Shown in pieces: positions 1-12,445 of a stretch of 64,000 bases of DNA. The notes under the pieces are model-generated. The model had not been told where the DNA came from. It made no database searches and saw nothing but the letters and a program-made list of their open reading frames with translations. This DNA is from Puffinus mauretanicus (taxonomy: Eukaryota; Chordata; Aves; Procellariiformes; Procellariidae): contig JAJKFH010001094.1 of NCBI GenBank assembly GCA_023333565.1, positions 3,658,001-3,722,000 of the forward strand, written 5' to 3'. The position numbers and the translations under genes are program-made. Numbering within the stretch: the first letter of the stretch is position 1; each line of letters starts with the position of its first letter.

Positions 1-30
1 GGGGCTCATCGAGAGGGCTTTAACATAGGT

Positions 31-980
31 TTGAAGGGGGAAGGGGATAAAACCAGGCTCACTAGAGATGAGCCTAGGGGCGGCACACCAGTGTTGGGGG
101 TGGAATCAATAGCCCAGCTCAAGTGCATCTACACCAATGCATGCAGCGTGGGCGGCAGACAAGAGGAGCTGGAAGCCATTGTGCAGCAGGATAGCTATGA
201 CTTAGTCACCATCACAGAAACATGGTGGGATGACTCCCACGACTGGAGTGCTGCAATGGATGGCTATAAGCTCTTCAGAAGGGACAGGCAAGGAAGGAGA
301 GAGGCAGTGGGGTAGCCCTGTATGTTAGGGAGCGTTTCAATTGTCTAGAGCTCAATGATAGTGATGATAAGGTCGAGTGCTTATGGGTAAGGATGAGGGA
401 GAAGGCCAACAAGGCAGATATCCTGCTGGGAGTCTGTTATAGACCACCCAAGAAGGATGAAGAGGCAGATGAAGCATTCTACAAGCAGCTGGCAGAAGTC
501 TCACAATCGCTAGCCCTTGTTCTCGTGGGGGACTTCAATTTTCCGGATGTCTGCTGGAAATACAACACGGCAGAGAGGAAACAGTCAAGGAGGTTTCTGG
601 AGTGTGTGGAAGATAACTTCCTGACGCAGCTGGTAAGTGAGCCTACCAGGGGAGGTGCCTCGCTTGACCTGCTGTTTACAAACAGAGAAGGACTGGTGGG
701 AGATGTGGTGGTCGGAGGCCGTCTTGGGCTTAGCGACCATGAAATGATAGAATTCTCGATTCTTGGTGAAGTAAGGAGGGGGGCCAGCAAAACCACAACC
801 GTGGACTTCTGGAGGGCGGACTTTGGCCTGTTCAGGACACTGGTTGAGAGGGTCCCATGGAAGACAGTCCTGAAGGGCAAAGGGGTCCAAGAAGGTGGAA
901 TGTTCTTCAGGAAGGAAGTCTTAAAGGCGCAGGAGCAGGCTGTCCCCACGTGCTGTAAGAAGAATGGGCAGGGAAGATGA
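31..980 (+). pseudogene. CR1 endonuclease domain, frameshifted
   Basis: Two overlapping frames together give most of an APE-like LINE endonuclease. The first (31-315) holds the N-terminal ITETWW strand. The second continues from about 312 with GVALYVRE and holds YRPP, GDFN and the SDHEMI motif that contributes the catalytic His. A single frame change lies in a purine-rich run near 295-311. The second frame closes at 978-980. It is part of the CR1 copy at the left edge and no longer a functional gene. Confidence 0.85.
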
Positions 981-1215
981 CCGGCCTGGCTGACCAGGGA
1001 GCTCTGGCTGGGACTCAGGAAGAAAAGGAGAGTTTACCACCTTTGGAAGAAGGGGCAGGCAACTCAAGAAGAGTACAGGGATCTCGTTAGGTCGTGCAGA
1101 GAGGAAATTCGAAAGGCAAAAGCCCAGCTAGAATGCAATCTGGCCACTGTCGTAGAGAGACAACAAAAAATATGTTAATGACAAAAAGAGAGCCAAGGAG
1201 AATCTCCATCCTTTA

Positions 1216-2142
1216 TTGGATGTGGGGGGGGAACATTGCCACCAGGATGAGGAAAAGGCTGAGGTACTTAATGCCTTCTTTGCCGCAGTCTTTAATAGCC
1301 AGACCAGTTATCCTCAGGGTATTCAGCCCCCTGAGCAGGAAGACAGGGACGGCGAGCAGGATAAACCCCCCATAATCCAAGAGGAAGCAGGTAACGACCT
1401 GCTACGTCACCTGGATGCTCACAAGCCTATGGGGCCGGATGGGATCCACCCGAGGGAGCTGGCGGAGGAGCTTGCCAAGCCACTCTCCATCATTTACCAG
1501 CAGTCCTGGTTAACAGGGGAGGTCCCGGATGACTGGAGGCTCACCAATGTGATGCCCATCTACAAGAAGGGCCGGAAGGAGGATCCGGGGAACTACAGGC
1601 CAGTCAGCCTGACCTTGGTGCCAGGGAAGATTATAGAGCGGTTTGTTTTGAGGGCGCTTACGAGCCATGTGCGGGACAACCAGGGGATCAGGCCCAGCCA
1701 GCAGGGGTTCATGGAAGGCAGGTCCTGCTTGACCAACCTGATCTCCTTCTATGACCAGGTGACCCGCTTAGTGGATGAGGGAAAGGCAACGAAGCTGATG
1801 AAGGGTCTGGAGAACAAGTCTTATGAGGAGCGGCTGAGGGAACTGGGGTTGTTTAGCCTGGAGAAGAGGAGGCTGAGGGGAGATCTCATCGTGCTCTACA
1901 ACTACCTGAAGGGAGGTTGTAGCGAGGTGGGTGTTGATCTCTTCTCCCAAGTAACCAGCGATAGGACGAGAGGAAATGGCCTCAAGTTGCACCAAGGGAG
2001 GTTTAGATTGGACATTAGGAAAAATTTCTTTTCTGAAGGAGTGGTCAGGCCTTGGAACAGGCTGCCCAGGGAAGTGTTTGAGTCACCATCCCTGGAAGTA
2101 TTTAAAAGATGTGTAGATGTGGCACTTAGGGACATGGTTTAG
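1216..2142 (+). pseudogene. CR1 reverse transcriptase with in-frame loss of its catalytic core
   Basis: This open frame of 308 codons joins the fingers part of the CR1 reverse transcriptase to the C-terminal end of ORF2, ending LRDMV. About 0.75 kb that should lie between DEGKA and ATKL is absent, judged against the copies at 21857 and 32336. The missing part includes the FADD active site. The junction shares a short GGCA-type match with both sides, as expected of a microhomology deletion. The frame is preserved by chance or during copying; there is no sign of host use. Confidence 0.85.
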
Positions 2143-2226
2143 TGGGCATGGTGGTGTTGGGTTGACAGTTGGACTCGATGTGATCTTAGAGGTCTTTTCC
2201 AACCTTAATGATTCTGGGATTCTATA

Positions 2227-5200
2227 AAAGTGATTTAGTGATGCAAAGTACACTTTACCTGCACGCTCCACTATTATTGGTCATTGTGGTGTGCAAAAGC
2301 AGATTTTCTAGTGCAGCACTAGGCAAACATGGTTACAGCTTCTTCCAGACCTGTGTTCACGCTGTACGTGTGTCCAAAAGTATTTGCCTCATCATAACCT
2401 AGAGGTACAGGGAGGCTGAACTGAATAGGGGCACCCGAGGTGTGCCCTGTAGGCCACTTTACTTTTAGGAGCAAAAGTGTTGTCCTTGTTACCCTTCCAT
2501 GTATGTAGGTAGACAAGTGAAAGGAAAGCGAAAGGAGATTTGAATCTGGTTCAGGAAACCTTCGGTTTTTCTGAGAGATTCAGCTAGGCTTCAGGTTGCA
2601 GCTCACGTCCCACCTCTTCATGTCAAGATATGACAGAAGCATGTAATAAAAGCATATTCATCCTCTTTTGTATCAGTAGGACTTGTAAAATAATTAGGCT
2701 GGGCTTCACAATGTGCAAACACGACATTATAAACTAAAAATATTAAACTAATTCAGACTGAGCTCTCACTTCAAGGGCATAAAAGAGCACCAAAGTTATT
2801 GAGGGAAAATCACATTTGTTCCTTTTCATATCAAGAACTTCAAGTCCATAGGATGTCAAGTGACGAGATGAATGTTATCTTTCTGCCAACTAACTATGTT
2901 TTAAGTGGCAGTTGAGAAGATAGAGGGCTTTTTACCTCCCAATGACTAAATTCAAGGTTTACTTACAGTGACAAAACTCCCAACATAATTATGTTGTAGC
3001 CACTAAAATCAGTCTGGATTTCTTTCATGATAAATGGCAAGCAGGAATAGTATGACTCGTGCACTTCCCCATCCCAGGCCTCAAGACACAGTGAACCCCA
3101 GTCAGCGTGGTGGCTGGCGAGCGTTGGTGACCATGCGCCCTCCTTTGTCCTGCCCTGCACAAGGCTCTTGGCCTTGTCCTCACTACTGGGGATGGTCTGG
3201 TATTGCATAAAAAATGGTGAATCTGACCTGCAGCAAATAGCTTTTTTTTTCTTTTCAGAAAATCAGACAATGTTCAGAAAATCAGACAACCTCCTCTCAG
3301 TTTATCGCTGGGCTGAGATCTGGGATGTACTCTGCTTTTTCACCCCACTCCAGCCTCCCTCTGCCTTGATTTCCATGGGAAAGCATGGGGCAAATAGAAA
3401 TTGGGGGAGCACTACCAGCGGCCCCATGATTGCATGACTGAGGGGTGAGCATTCGACAGTACGGCGTGGGGTACACCTGCTTCACAGAATAGATGGATCC
3501 TTTAGGAGCAAATAAATTTTTGTTGTTGTTGTTTTACTTATGGGGCTGGATGTATTATTACTCTCTTCATATAATGTGAAGCTTTGCCACTGCAGGTTTG
3601 GCCATGGTGAGGATGCTTTGCCAGTGTAATACTCTAGTATAACTGTCTTGATACAATTTCACTAATGTAGACATGGCCCCAAAAGAGTCATTTAGTAGCA
3701 ATGTATTTTTAAGTTTTGAACAGGCTGGTATTTGCAGGACCCCAGCAGATCCACCCCAGTCTGTTCAAAGCGTAGACTGTTAAACTATTCATACTGATTC
3801 ACAGCAGATCTAAAAACCCCAGAGAAATGTTTTAAGTACTGGAAAAAAGCACGTGTTTTGCAAATGTGCGCATATCTAGGTCAGTTGGCCCAGTTACTAT
3901 CCTGGACAAAATCACAAACAAGACCATAAGTAGTAAGTATTAAAGGATAATGTGTAATAAATGCCAGGCAGTGAAGTTGTATGAAAAATACATCTTGACA
4001 AGGAAATGTCGTTGTTTCTTGGTGGGATCACAACTTTGGCTGGTAAAGGTTTCTGAGTTCTTGTCATAAAGTTCTCATAGTTACATGAAATACTCTGATT
4101 TAAACATGTGTCTATCCAGAAATCAGCGGTGGCTTTAATAAATAAATTGAAACCTGCTTAGCTGAGAAGTCCAAAAGTGCAATTGTAACTGCTTAGCCGT
4201 GTTCCAACAGGGATATTTCTACTGGAATTTGCTCGTAGTCCAGCTCTACTCAGTACCCTTTTTCCCATTTAAATAGTCTGTAAGAAACAAAACGATTATG
4301 ACAAAAAGTCAAGTCCGACAGAGCCCTTTTTTTTTTTTATAATGGTGTCTAAATTCAACTGTATATTTATGATCTAGGTCTCATCTGTGTCTTGACCTGC
4401 CGGCTGTGCTTGTTGTTTAATCCCTGCTAGCTGGGCTGCAGTGCCCTCTTGCCCAGGTTTTGAACTCTCTGGGGGCAAAGAGCAGCTTGTTTTCTAAGTT
4501 AAGCTTGAATACACAATATTTAATATACTGAGCAATGAGTCACAGCTGAGTGGGACTTCAGTTACTGTTTCCTGGCAGAAATTGGAACTTTAATGCATAA
4601 ATGCTCTTTTTGTTTTTTGCCTGAAAGCCGAATGGCAAGAGTGGCGAGGAGCTGCGGCTTCCCAGGCGCAGACCAGCACTTGGTTTGACTCCAAGGTCGG
4701 TGGGAGGTAGTAATAGTAGCACCACCTCCCTGCTGAACTCGGAGCCTGACTCCTGATGGCATCTCCTCTGCTCTGTTCAGGGAAACAGCGGTGAAAACTG
4801 CTGATGGTGGGTTCCTGTTGATGCCCCAGAGACTGGCTCGAAGGTGTTCTTGCTTCCTAGTTCTGATCCGGCTGTAATTTGCGTAACAGCAGCCCACCAA
4901 TAAACTTGCTGAACCAAAGGCTGACATTAAAACCTAAACTGTGGAGTACAAAGGGTCATTTATTGTTTGTTTGTTTTTAATTTTTTTTCCAGATCACCCT
5001 CAATACTTATTGTTATATTAATTCACAGTTGGTTTTTACACAGGATATTAGTAAGCTCTCGGAAGTCTTTTTCACGTGTATGCAATAAACTTTCTGGAAC
5101 AAGATTTTCTACACTAGTAATAAGATGTTATAAAGACAGAAGTTGTTTTTAGAAGTGAGACCGCATCCCCATCTTTATATGCTACTTTTATCTCCTGTTT

Positions 5201-5477
5201 AATAAGCAGTTCCTTTTTGGGTGAGGAACTGCTATATTAAAATTACAGTAGTATTTTTCTATCATTCTGTTTTCTTAAGGAAAACCTTCTGGGAAGGGAT
5301 GACTTGGGCCCCTAGTGGTTAAATTATTACGTGGATAAAAACATTGTTTTGATTAATGGTCGTCTAATTGATTCTTAGTTGTAAAACTAAGAATGTGTAA
5401 AAAAGACAGTTACTAAGCAATCTGTCTGTTCAAGAGTTATTGGATACTACTCTTTCTCACCATTATTTTTCTTCCAG
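2227..5477 (+). other. Non-coding, presumed HECW1 intron upstream of exon A
   Basis: AT-rich sequence with no supported exon. It holds a tandem 17-base duplication at 3254-3289, a (TTG)n run near 3522-3533 and T runs near 4328 and 4979. A somewhat GC-richer patch at about 4620-4800 has no recognisable content. I call it intron because the HECW1 exons before the C2 region must lie further left. Confidence 0.6.
3254..3289 (+). repeat. Tandem duplication, 19-base period
   Basis: The 17-mer TTCAGAAAATCAGACAA occurs at 3254-3270 and again at 3273-3289, separated by TG. It follows a run of Ts, which suggests replication slippage. Confidence 0.9.
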
Positions 5478-5556
5478 CAGATTTTTAAAAGCATCACCAA
5501 TGAAGATTCAATCCAGGGACAAGGAAGTCGGAGACTGATAAGTTTTTCATTGTCAG
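5478..5556 (+). CDS. HECW1: HECW1 exon A (start of C2 region)
   Basis: The exon reads (Q)IFKSITNEDSIQGQGSRRL followed by ISFSLS and ends one base into an Asp codon (phase 1). The donor is a perfect CAG|GTAAGT. The acceptor is ambiguous: ttccagCAG offers two AGs three bases apart, so the exon may begin at 5478 (extra Gln) or at 5481. I recall vertebrate HECW proteins running directly into IFKS, which would favour 5481. The next exon completes the codon as G|AT. The exon lies 3.2 kb after a CR1 copy. A TA/TG-rich run and a TGCATG motif follow within about 120 bases of the donor. Confidence 0.88.
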
Positions 5557-5623
5557 GTAAGTCACTGCTGATGGGAAAGTGTTAAGCCCAGAGAGTGAGA
5601 AACTGAATTTACTAAAACCTTTC

Positions 5624-5672
5624 ACGTACATATGTATGTATGTATATGTACACATGTATATATTTATGCATG
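5624..5672 (+). repeat. TA/TG-rich simple sequence after exon A donor
   Basis: An irregular array of TATG, TATA and TACA units starts 68 bases after the exon A donor and ends in TGCATG at 5667-5672. Confidence 0.8.
5667..5672 (+). promoter_or_regulatory. Possible RBFOX splicing motif (TGCATG) downstream of exon A
   Basis: TGCATG lies 111 bases after the exon A donor. RBFOX proteins bind this hexamer and, when it is downstream of an exon, usually favour inclusion in neurons. A lone hexamer is expected often by chance, so this is only a candidate. Confidence 0.25.
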
Positions 5673-8600
5673 TTTTTTTGCCTGTTGCTCTAGAAGTGAT
5701 GCTGAGACAGAGAATTAGTATCTAAGGTTATTGCCACGCTCTCTTCCTTCAGTGAGAGTTATGTGCTGAAGTGTCTTGTTCAAGTAGAGTTTTGGGGCCA
5801 CATTAGGTTTTTCTGTTCACGATTAAATGTGGTGCTAAATATGTAGGTTAGGGAAAGCAAGATCAAAGGTATGCACTTTACTTACAGAGCAAAATATGAT
5901 TTGTGGTAGTTCTCTATTTCTTGGAGAGCACACTCCACAGTTTTGGTCTGGACCTGAGGCAGATCCATGTGCATGGTGCACAAGCTTGTCTGTGTTGCTC
6001 AACAGTGACTCTCGGACTTCTTGAGCCAGAAGACTGCTCTCACTCCTCTAAATTTTCTGAAGAATGTTCAGCCTCATTACTTGACATGTCTCTGCAGATT
6101 TTAAGGGCTTAATATGGTTCCATGAAGCAGCTACGGACCATTTGATCTGGCTTTGGCAAAAACAATCTGTAAATCACTCCTGTAGAAAAAATCAGTTTGT
6201 CAAAAGAGAGTAGTTGTGAGCAAGGTTGTCATTTTGGACTTTTAAGCTTGCTACTTGGTTTCCATGGTTTTTAGCTCTTTGGAAGACAAAGAGAAAGGTG
6301 TTGAACTTGACTTGGAAATTCTTTGAGGAAGTAGTACAGAGAAAAAAGAGTTACCCTAGTTCAAAATTTTTACAAGCGTAAGCCTTTCTGTATAAAGTGC
6401 TATACTCGGACAAGCATCATATTACATGATTGCTTTGGCTGTATGATTTATTTCAAGCTTCCCTCTAAGTCGTGTTAAAGTCAGCTAGGACTTCCATATC
6501 TCTTTAATAGTAAGCATGCAAGTCAGTGCTTTTCCAAGTTAGGTGGCCAGTGTGGTTCTTGACAGGTTATATATGCTATATGGCAGGTTAGACTGACATT
6601 AGATGGGGCTATTAACACATCACTTATTTTTGCCGGGCTGGACACCGGGCACCCACGCAGTCACATTAATTTGATAAAACCACGGGTTTAGCTCAACTGA
6701 AATAAAGAAGTAGAGTTAATATTTTTTAATGTTCTTAAATAATCTTACACAGAAAATGTTGCCCGGAATTAGTAACATTTTTTCATTCTCTCAGATTCTT
6801 TGGCCTAGTAGACCAAGAGATGTCAAGAGTAGTAATTTGTGAGACTGCTAAATAATGTTGTCTCAGTGGGCCCTTTTATGAACTAAACTATCTAATTTAC
6901 AGCTTTATTCAAAGTATACAGAGACCATACCATCTAATACATTTGGGATATCTTATTCTAGTGGTTCACAAACAATTCATTTACATTTATATCACATTCA
7001 TATTAACAGCATCATCACAGCCAGGTATTTGAAAGGCTTTGAGCTCACAATTATTTTATCAAAAATCTTTGGTATCAAAATAGCTCAATTTCAGTCATTC
7101 TGAAATTAAGATTAACACATCACAAGGACTTATTTATTACCTAGTTATTTAGTCAAGAATAACAAAAAAAATGTTGTTGTCTCTCAAAGTAAAATTATTG
7201 CTATTCCTATATATGTTATGCTAGCTGATAAAATGCAAATCAAGCTAGGCCTTCCAGAGACATCGGAAGGAACTGGGATTCCTTTCTGTTTGCACTACTA
7301 TCGCAGCAATAACTTCTCTATTGTCACGAGCCCTTTCAGCTCATATAGACTTCTCCTTTTCAATATCTGTATTTTGATATACTGTCACCTTCAGTGTCAT
7401 TACTTAAAAGTTAGGTTTCCAAATTATGGTTGATTTAGTTGCAATTAAAAAAAAAAAAAAAAGTAAGACCATTAGTCTGACTGGGGACCATTGTGTTAGG
7501 CGCTGCACCAACAGAGCCATTGAGCCCTAAGCAGTTTATCATCTAAAGAATGTGGGAAGAGCTATGCTTTCTACCATATCAATTTTTAAAAAGAAAAAAT
7601 TATTAGAATGGGAGAGAAAAATCTCAAAGTAGGCCAAATCCCTAGAAATGCTGAACGACATTAGTCCATTTCAGCTGACTTGTATTGCTTGCTGTACTGC
7701 CTCGACACTCCAGTGAGACCCTATGTTAAAATGAACTGTGCAGAAAGTTTCTTTCTAAAACTTGGTGACAAAGTGCTTTATTTCTGTAGTTTTATTGAGT
7801 ATTTGCTTGGGCAAAATCCAACTGGTTTCACTGGAAGTTTTACCTGAGAAAAGATTTCTGGATTGAATAAAAATGTCAAACAAAGAAAAAAGTATAAACT
7901 GATGCTTCAGGTCAAAAGGAGATCACTAGCTCCTTGGGAATAGAAATAGCTGAGAGTTTGCATTACGTCAGTAGGAGGTTTGTTTTCTTTGTATTTGCTT
8001 CTTTGGAGACTGGAAGTTGGTCCTGTGAAAAGTTAGTTCAGATTAATAGGTTCATTAGCAACACTGATCTCGAAGATAATTTCCTGAGATTAAGCTTCTT
8101 AATCGTTTATATGATAACTGTATTATTATGGCTTTCATTATTTAAAATACTAAAAGAAATATTGTTAGCCTAATTTAGCTAGATTAAATACAGTCTTTAA
8201 GGAAAGCTATACAGCCACTTTGCATTTACTTTCTGATATGACTTTTCTGCTGTGAATGTCACACTTCTGATAAGGCAGCTGAAAGCATCAGAGCTCTCTT
8301 GCATGAAGTACAGAAAGAAGAAATGTGCTAAGCCTCCCAAGATGTACCAGTCACTTCACTGAAGGTTCATGGTTTAGCAGCAGTATAACACATTCGCTGA
8401 AAGCCCTTGAAACCATTCTTTTGGCTGGTATATTTAGAAAGTGTTACCATGAGGTTTGCATGGTATGTCTCCTAGCTATATGTTGCATCAAATAACCTTT
8501 TTTCAAGCTTTAATATTTCACGTATCTCATGTGTTTGCACACTCTTTATTTATAAGAGTTCTTGTGGAACAAATGACCAGGAGACCTAAATATTTCCCAA

Positions 8601-10710
8601 AAATTCAGGCATTTATCCTCATCACACCTCTCTGAGAAATGTTGTTAGTTATTTTTGTGTGGCTTTCAGAACAGACATTCAGGTAACATCAGTTATCAGT
8701 TTATGAAAGTCAGAGTATAAATCACAATTGAAAATAGTATTAGGTGTGCTATGGGTCATTTTGACAATAGTAGTTACCATGAAATGCTTGATCAGAACAC
8801 AGATATATAATACACTTTATTTCCAACCATTTTTTGAAGTCCTAGTGACTGACTTTATAACAGGAGTTCTAGCCACTAAATTTTATTTATTTAATATTGC
8901 TTTAACCTGCCTCTTCTTCTGCCCTCCCCAACTCAAGCTAACTTGCCCAGATGTATTCTTTATAAAACTGAGTTACTAATCACTCGACTTTTTCTTACCT
9001 GTCAGAGCTTGTGCGAAGGTGAGGTGACTTTTTACCCCCTCCGGTACACCTGTGCCTACGAAGTACTGCGGTGCTCTAGACTAACAGATTTAAAGCCTCA
9101 GAAGACTTTGAATTCAACTACTCCATTATCTTATATAACACAGGCCACTTTGCTCCATGGTGTGGAGCTTTGTGTGAGTTTGGCTCGGACGTATCTTACA
9201 GACAGACGCGTAGTCTGGATCTGAGGATACCAAGAGATGGTACTTTGCTCCGGTGTTTAATTGCTTGCAGTGATAAAAACTCCCCCTGGCTGTGTCAAGC
9301 TGTTCACATTAGCTGTTCAGACTTTTTCTGTGTTTTCCTTCTTGATGAAGACAATTAAAAAAGTAGCCTGTCTTTCAGCCATTTTTTAGTAATTAATTTC
9401 TCCACTCCTTTTCATTTATTAAAAGACCTATTTTATTCCTGACATTTCTGCTGCCCCTTCCTTACAGAAATGAGAATCCCTTTCATTTTCCCTTGTAGCA
9501 TTTCCAGCTAGAAAAATGCTTTTCTCCTCTTTTCCACTGTCTTTAATATTTTGCCTGGGAGCCTCATGTGACAGAAATGTTTTGGCTTATCTGCTCCACC
9601 TAGATGTTTTTTTAAAATCTCAGATCTTTAAACACCTCTTTGTGCAACTACACCAGCCAATTCTTTTTCTTACATTCTTTTTTAAAAGGAAAATGGAGTC
9701 TGTCTATAGATCTGTAGATTTCTGAGAGCCGAAGGAACCACTTTAATTATCTGATTTAACCTCTTGCATATCACCAGTTGCAGAACCCCATTTAGTAGCT
9801 GATCAAGTCAGTAATCTATTGTACATTATGTAGTATCTTTCTCGCTTCCCCTGCATTATTTTGCTGTGTTGGATTTTAAGACTTCCTATCACTGCACATT
9901 ACTGTTTGATTTCTAAAATTCCTTAATATTTGGTTCTTGAAATCTAACACCAGATGCAATACTTCTGTGAATCTGTGCTCACTTTCCTTAGGATAAATTT
10001 TAGTATCATGTACTGCTGCATGAATCAAACTGGCATTTCCAAGCCAATGCAATATTGCTATGCTCTTACTGTTGAAAGGTTATTACACTACTAGTAGCTA
10101 AAATAATTTCTATTGCTTTAAAAGCACATAGCTGAGAGGCAGCTCCTGTGTGCCTCCTGTTGAATCTTGAGCAAGCATAGTTTTATTGTTCCTTCTTTTG
10201 AAGCCACCACTATGTCTTAGGTAGCTCAGCTCAGTATATGAACTGCTGCCCTCTAAGATAGGTCCTACTTGTTCTGGTTAAGATCTGCAAAGTGCACTCT
10301 ACAAAAGAAACGCTGATGTATTAGCACCCTGGCAATTACCTTACCTCGTTGGTAGTCAACCCAGATACCAATCCTGTCAAAGAACATTTATTCAGTGTCA
10401 GAGCCCGAGTTGACAGCTCTTTGGGAATTTGAAAAGCAAAACTGAAGGGAAATGTTCGAGTTGTCCACTGACATCCTAATTAGCAACTCTCTTGTGGTGA
10501 TGGATCATGAAGATGGTTTATTGTGCCTTGATATGTGAGCTATCAAGATCTCAGTAAGATGACAGTATCTTTACTTTCTACCATTAATAAGCAGATCATA
10601 GAGAGAATACATTCCATTTTGGTATTCATCAAGCTAAATCACAATCTAAATTCACTGTGGTCTTTCCAGTGACCCTTTGGTCTTTCCAGTGTCCTGGTAA
10701 TTTGCAAGAG

Positions 10711-10977
10711 AATCATAGACCCACAGAATGGTTTGGGTTGGAAGGGACCTTAAAGATCATCTTGTTCCAGCCCCCCTGCCATGGGCAGGGACACCTTCCA
10801 CTAGATCAGGTTGCTGAAAGCCTCATCCAACCTGGCCTTGAACGTGTCCAGGGAGGGAGCATCCACGGCTTCTCTGGGCAACATGTTCCAGTGTCTCACC
10901 ACCCTCACAGTAAAGAATTTTTTCCTAGTATCTAATCTAAATCAACCCTCTCTCAGTTTAAAACTGTTACCCCTCAT
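10711..10977 (-). mobile_element. CR1 LINE 3' fragment (antisense)
   Basis: The + strand begins aatcatagacccacagaatggtt and continues with gggttggaagggaccttaaagatcatc, the complement of a CR1 3' end. It then carries the C-terminal ORF2 segment, with cagggacaccttccactaga and ccaacctggccttgaa. It fades near 10977. The subfamily differs from the copies at 1, 12446 and 21857 and resembles the one at 32336. Confidence 0.93.
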
Positions 10978-12445
10978 TGATTATGCTTTTAGATATGTTC
11001 TGGGTAAGTTTGGCCTAACTCAAGATGTCTTCATCTTCTCAGAGGGTCGGATGACTCATGAGGAAAATGTATCATTTCCTGGTTCTGAAAACACATGGCT
11101 AGTACACTAAATAGGAAAAATGTGAATTCATTGAGTTGACCATAGAATTGCTGGGGCTTAATGATCTCTCCCACAAGTGTCAATATAGCTAGCTGCAAGT
11201 CATCTATTGAAATCTGTTGGATGGTGCTTGGAAACATGGATGTTAAGTACTCTTTGTCCTTTGTTGGAAGGAATTTGCCAACTGTATTAGAATATCAATA
11301 CCAGTTTCTCAAAACTAGTAGATCCGCTACTCATTGGTCTTTGACCCTTCTGCTGGTTGGTAGACTGTCTACTTCAGTGAAGTAAACCATGCACCATGAA
11401 GAGACTAGGTGGACTCAGTCGTCTTGGGACACATTTATAAACTGCACAGAATATCCTTGTGTGTTATTTGTAGGAAAGTTCTTCCAAAGCTGTTGGTGAA
11501 AGCTTCTCATCCCTTGGGGAGAACAGCTTTTAAAATCTTTAATTTAGAACTGATAGATTGATGACCAGACTAAAAGTAACCAATTTAGAAACCAGACTGC
11601 TCCAGACTCTGGTTCTCACTCTGATTCTCCATCCTTTTCTGTCATGCTTCTGCAAGCATGGGTCTGGACCAGTACCTTACTATGTCTTCAGGAAACTGAA
11701 ATACCATCTTCACAATAGTTTTGCTGATCATTACCGTCAGAGAATCTCCTTGCTGAACATGACAAAATGTGACTTGCAAACCCAAATCATACCTCTCCCC
11801 TGACCTTTTGAAAGCTTAGTTACTTGTATTGAGGCAAAATCAAACAAACACGGTAAAACACAGATGTATTTGAGCTGTGTCAGTCGGAATTGATATCCCC
11901 GCCTGGTTCCACGTTTTACCAATAAATACATGCTAGTTTCCAAATTGCCACAAAAATAGAGTCTCCATCACTATCCAGTCATCAGTGCCCCAAAATTTGT
12001 GATGCTGCATGGAAAATGGATTTGCGGAATGATCCTTTCCTAGGCAGAAAGGGAATTCTATGGCCCACCTTAGGGACAGAGGCTACATGCACGCAAGTGA
12101 CCTAGAGCTAAACTTCCTTAGGTCTCATCCAGACACCCAGAGATCAGCATATATGGAGGGAAGCTCTGAAGTTGGAACAAATTCATAATTCACGTCGGGG
12201 CAGGAGCAGGCACCAGTTAGTATAAGCCATTTTTGTACAACGAAGTGAGCCTAGCTGGACTGGAATGCATGTACTTGCAATTACTGAAAGTCTGCAGCAG
12301 TGAAAGAATCTGAGGTTGCTGTGTCTCCATCTGGATTCCTTCCTTCTGTCATCTTTCATGAGAGATGGCCTGACATTATTAAACTGATAGATGTATATAA
12401 CTGGTTTCATGCTAAAGTGCAATTTATGAGTAAATGGGAAACTGA

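Larger units (their letters stand above)
1..2226 (+). mobile_element. CR1 LINE, internally deleted, cut by window edge
   Basis: The copy runs off the left edge. It encodes an APE-type endonuclease (YTNACSVGGRQEELEAI, ITETWWDDSHDW, a frame change near 295-311, then GVCYRPPKK, VLVGDFNFPDVCW, GLSDHEMIEF). The start of the reverse transcriptase follows ([45 protein letters not shown]). Near 1784-1788 it jumps to the C-terminal part ([19 protein letters not shown]), so the catalytic FADD region is missing. It ends with the CR1 3' region and a degenerate attctgggattctat tail near 2226. Several frame changes make it a dead copy. It shares its 3' end with the copies at 12446 and 21857. Confidence 0.95.

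Noticed and set aside
479..949. Minus-strand open frames opposite the CR1 endonuclease
   Set aside because: Complement of a recognised LINE coding region; no independent evidence.
4562..4927. Possible extra exon or pseudogene in a GC-richer patch (121-codon minus frame)
   Set aside because: No similarity recognised and no matching splice sites that would extend HECW1.
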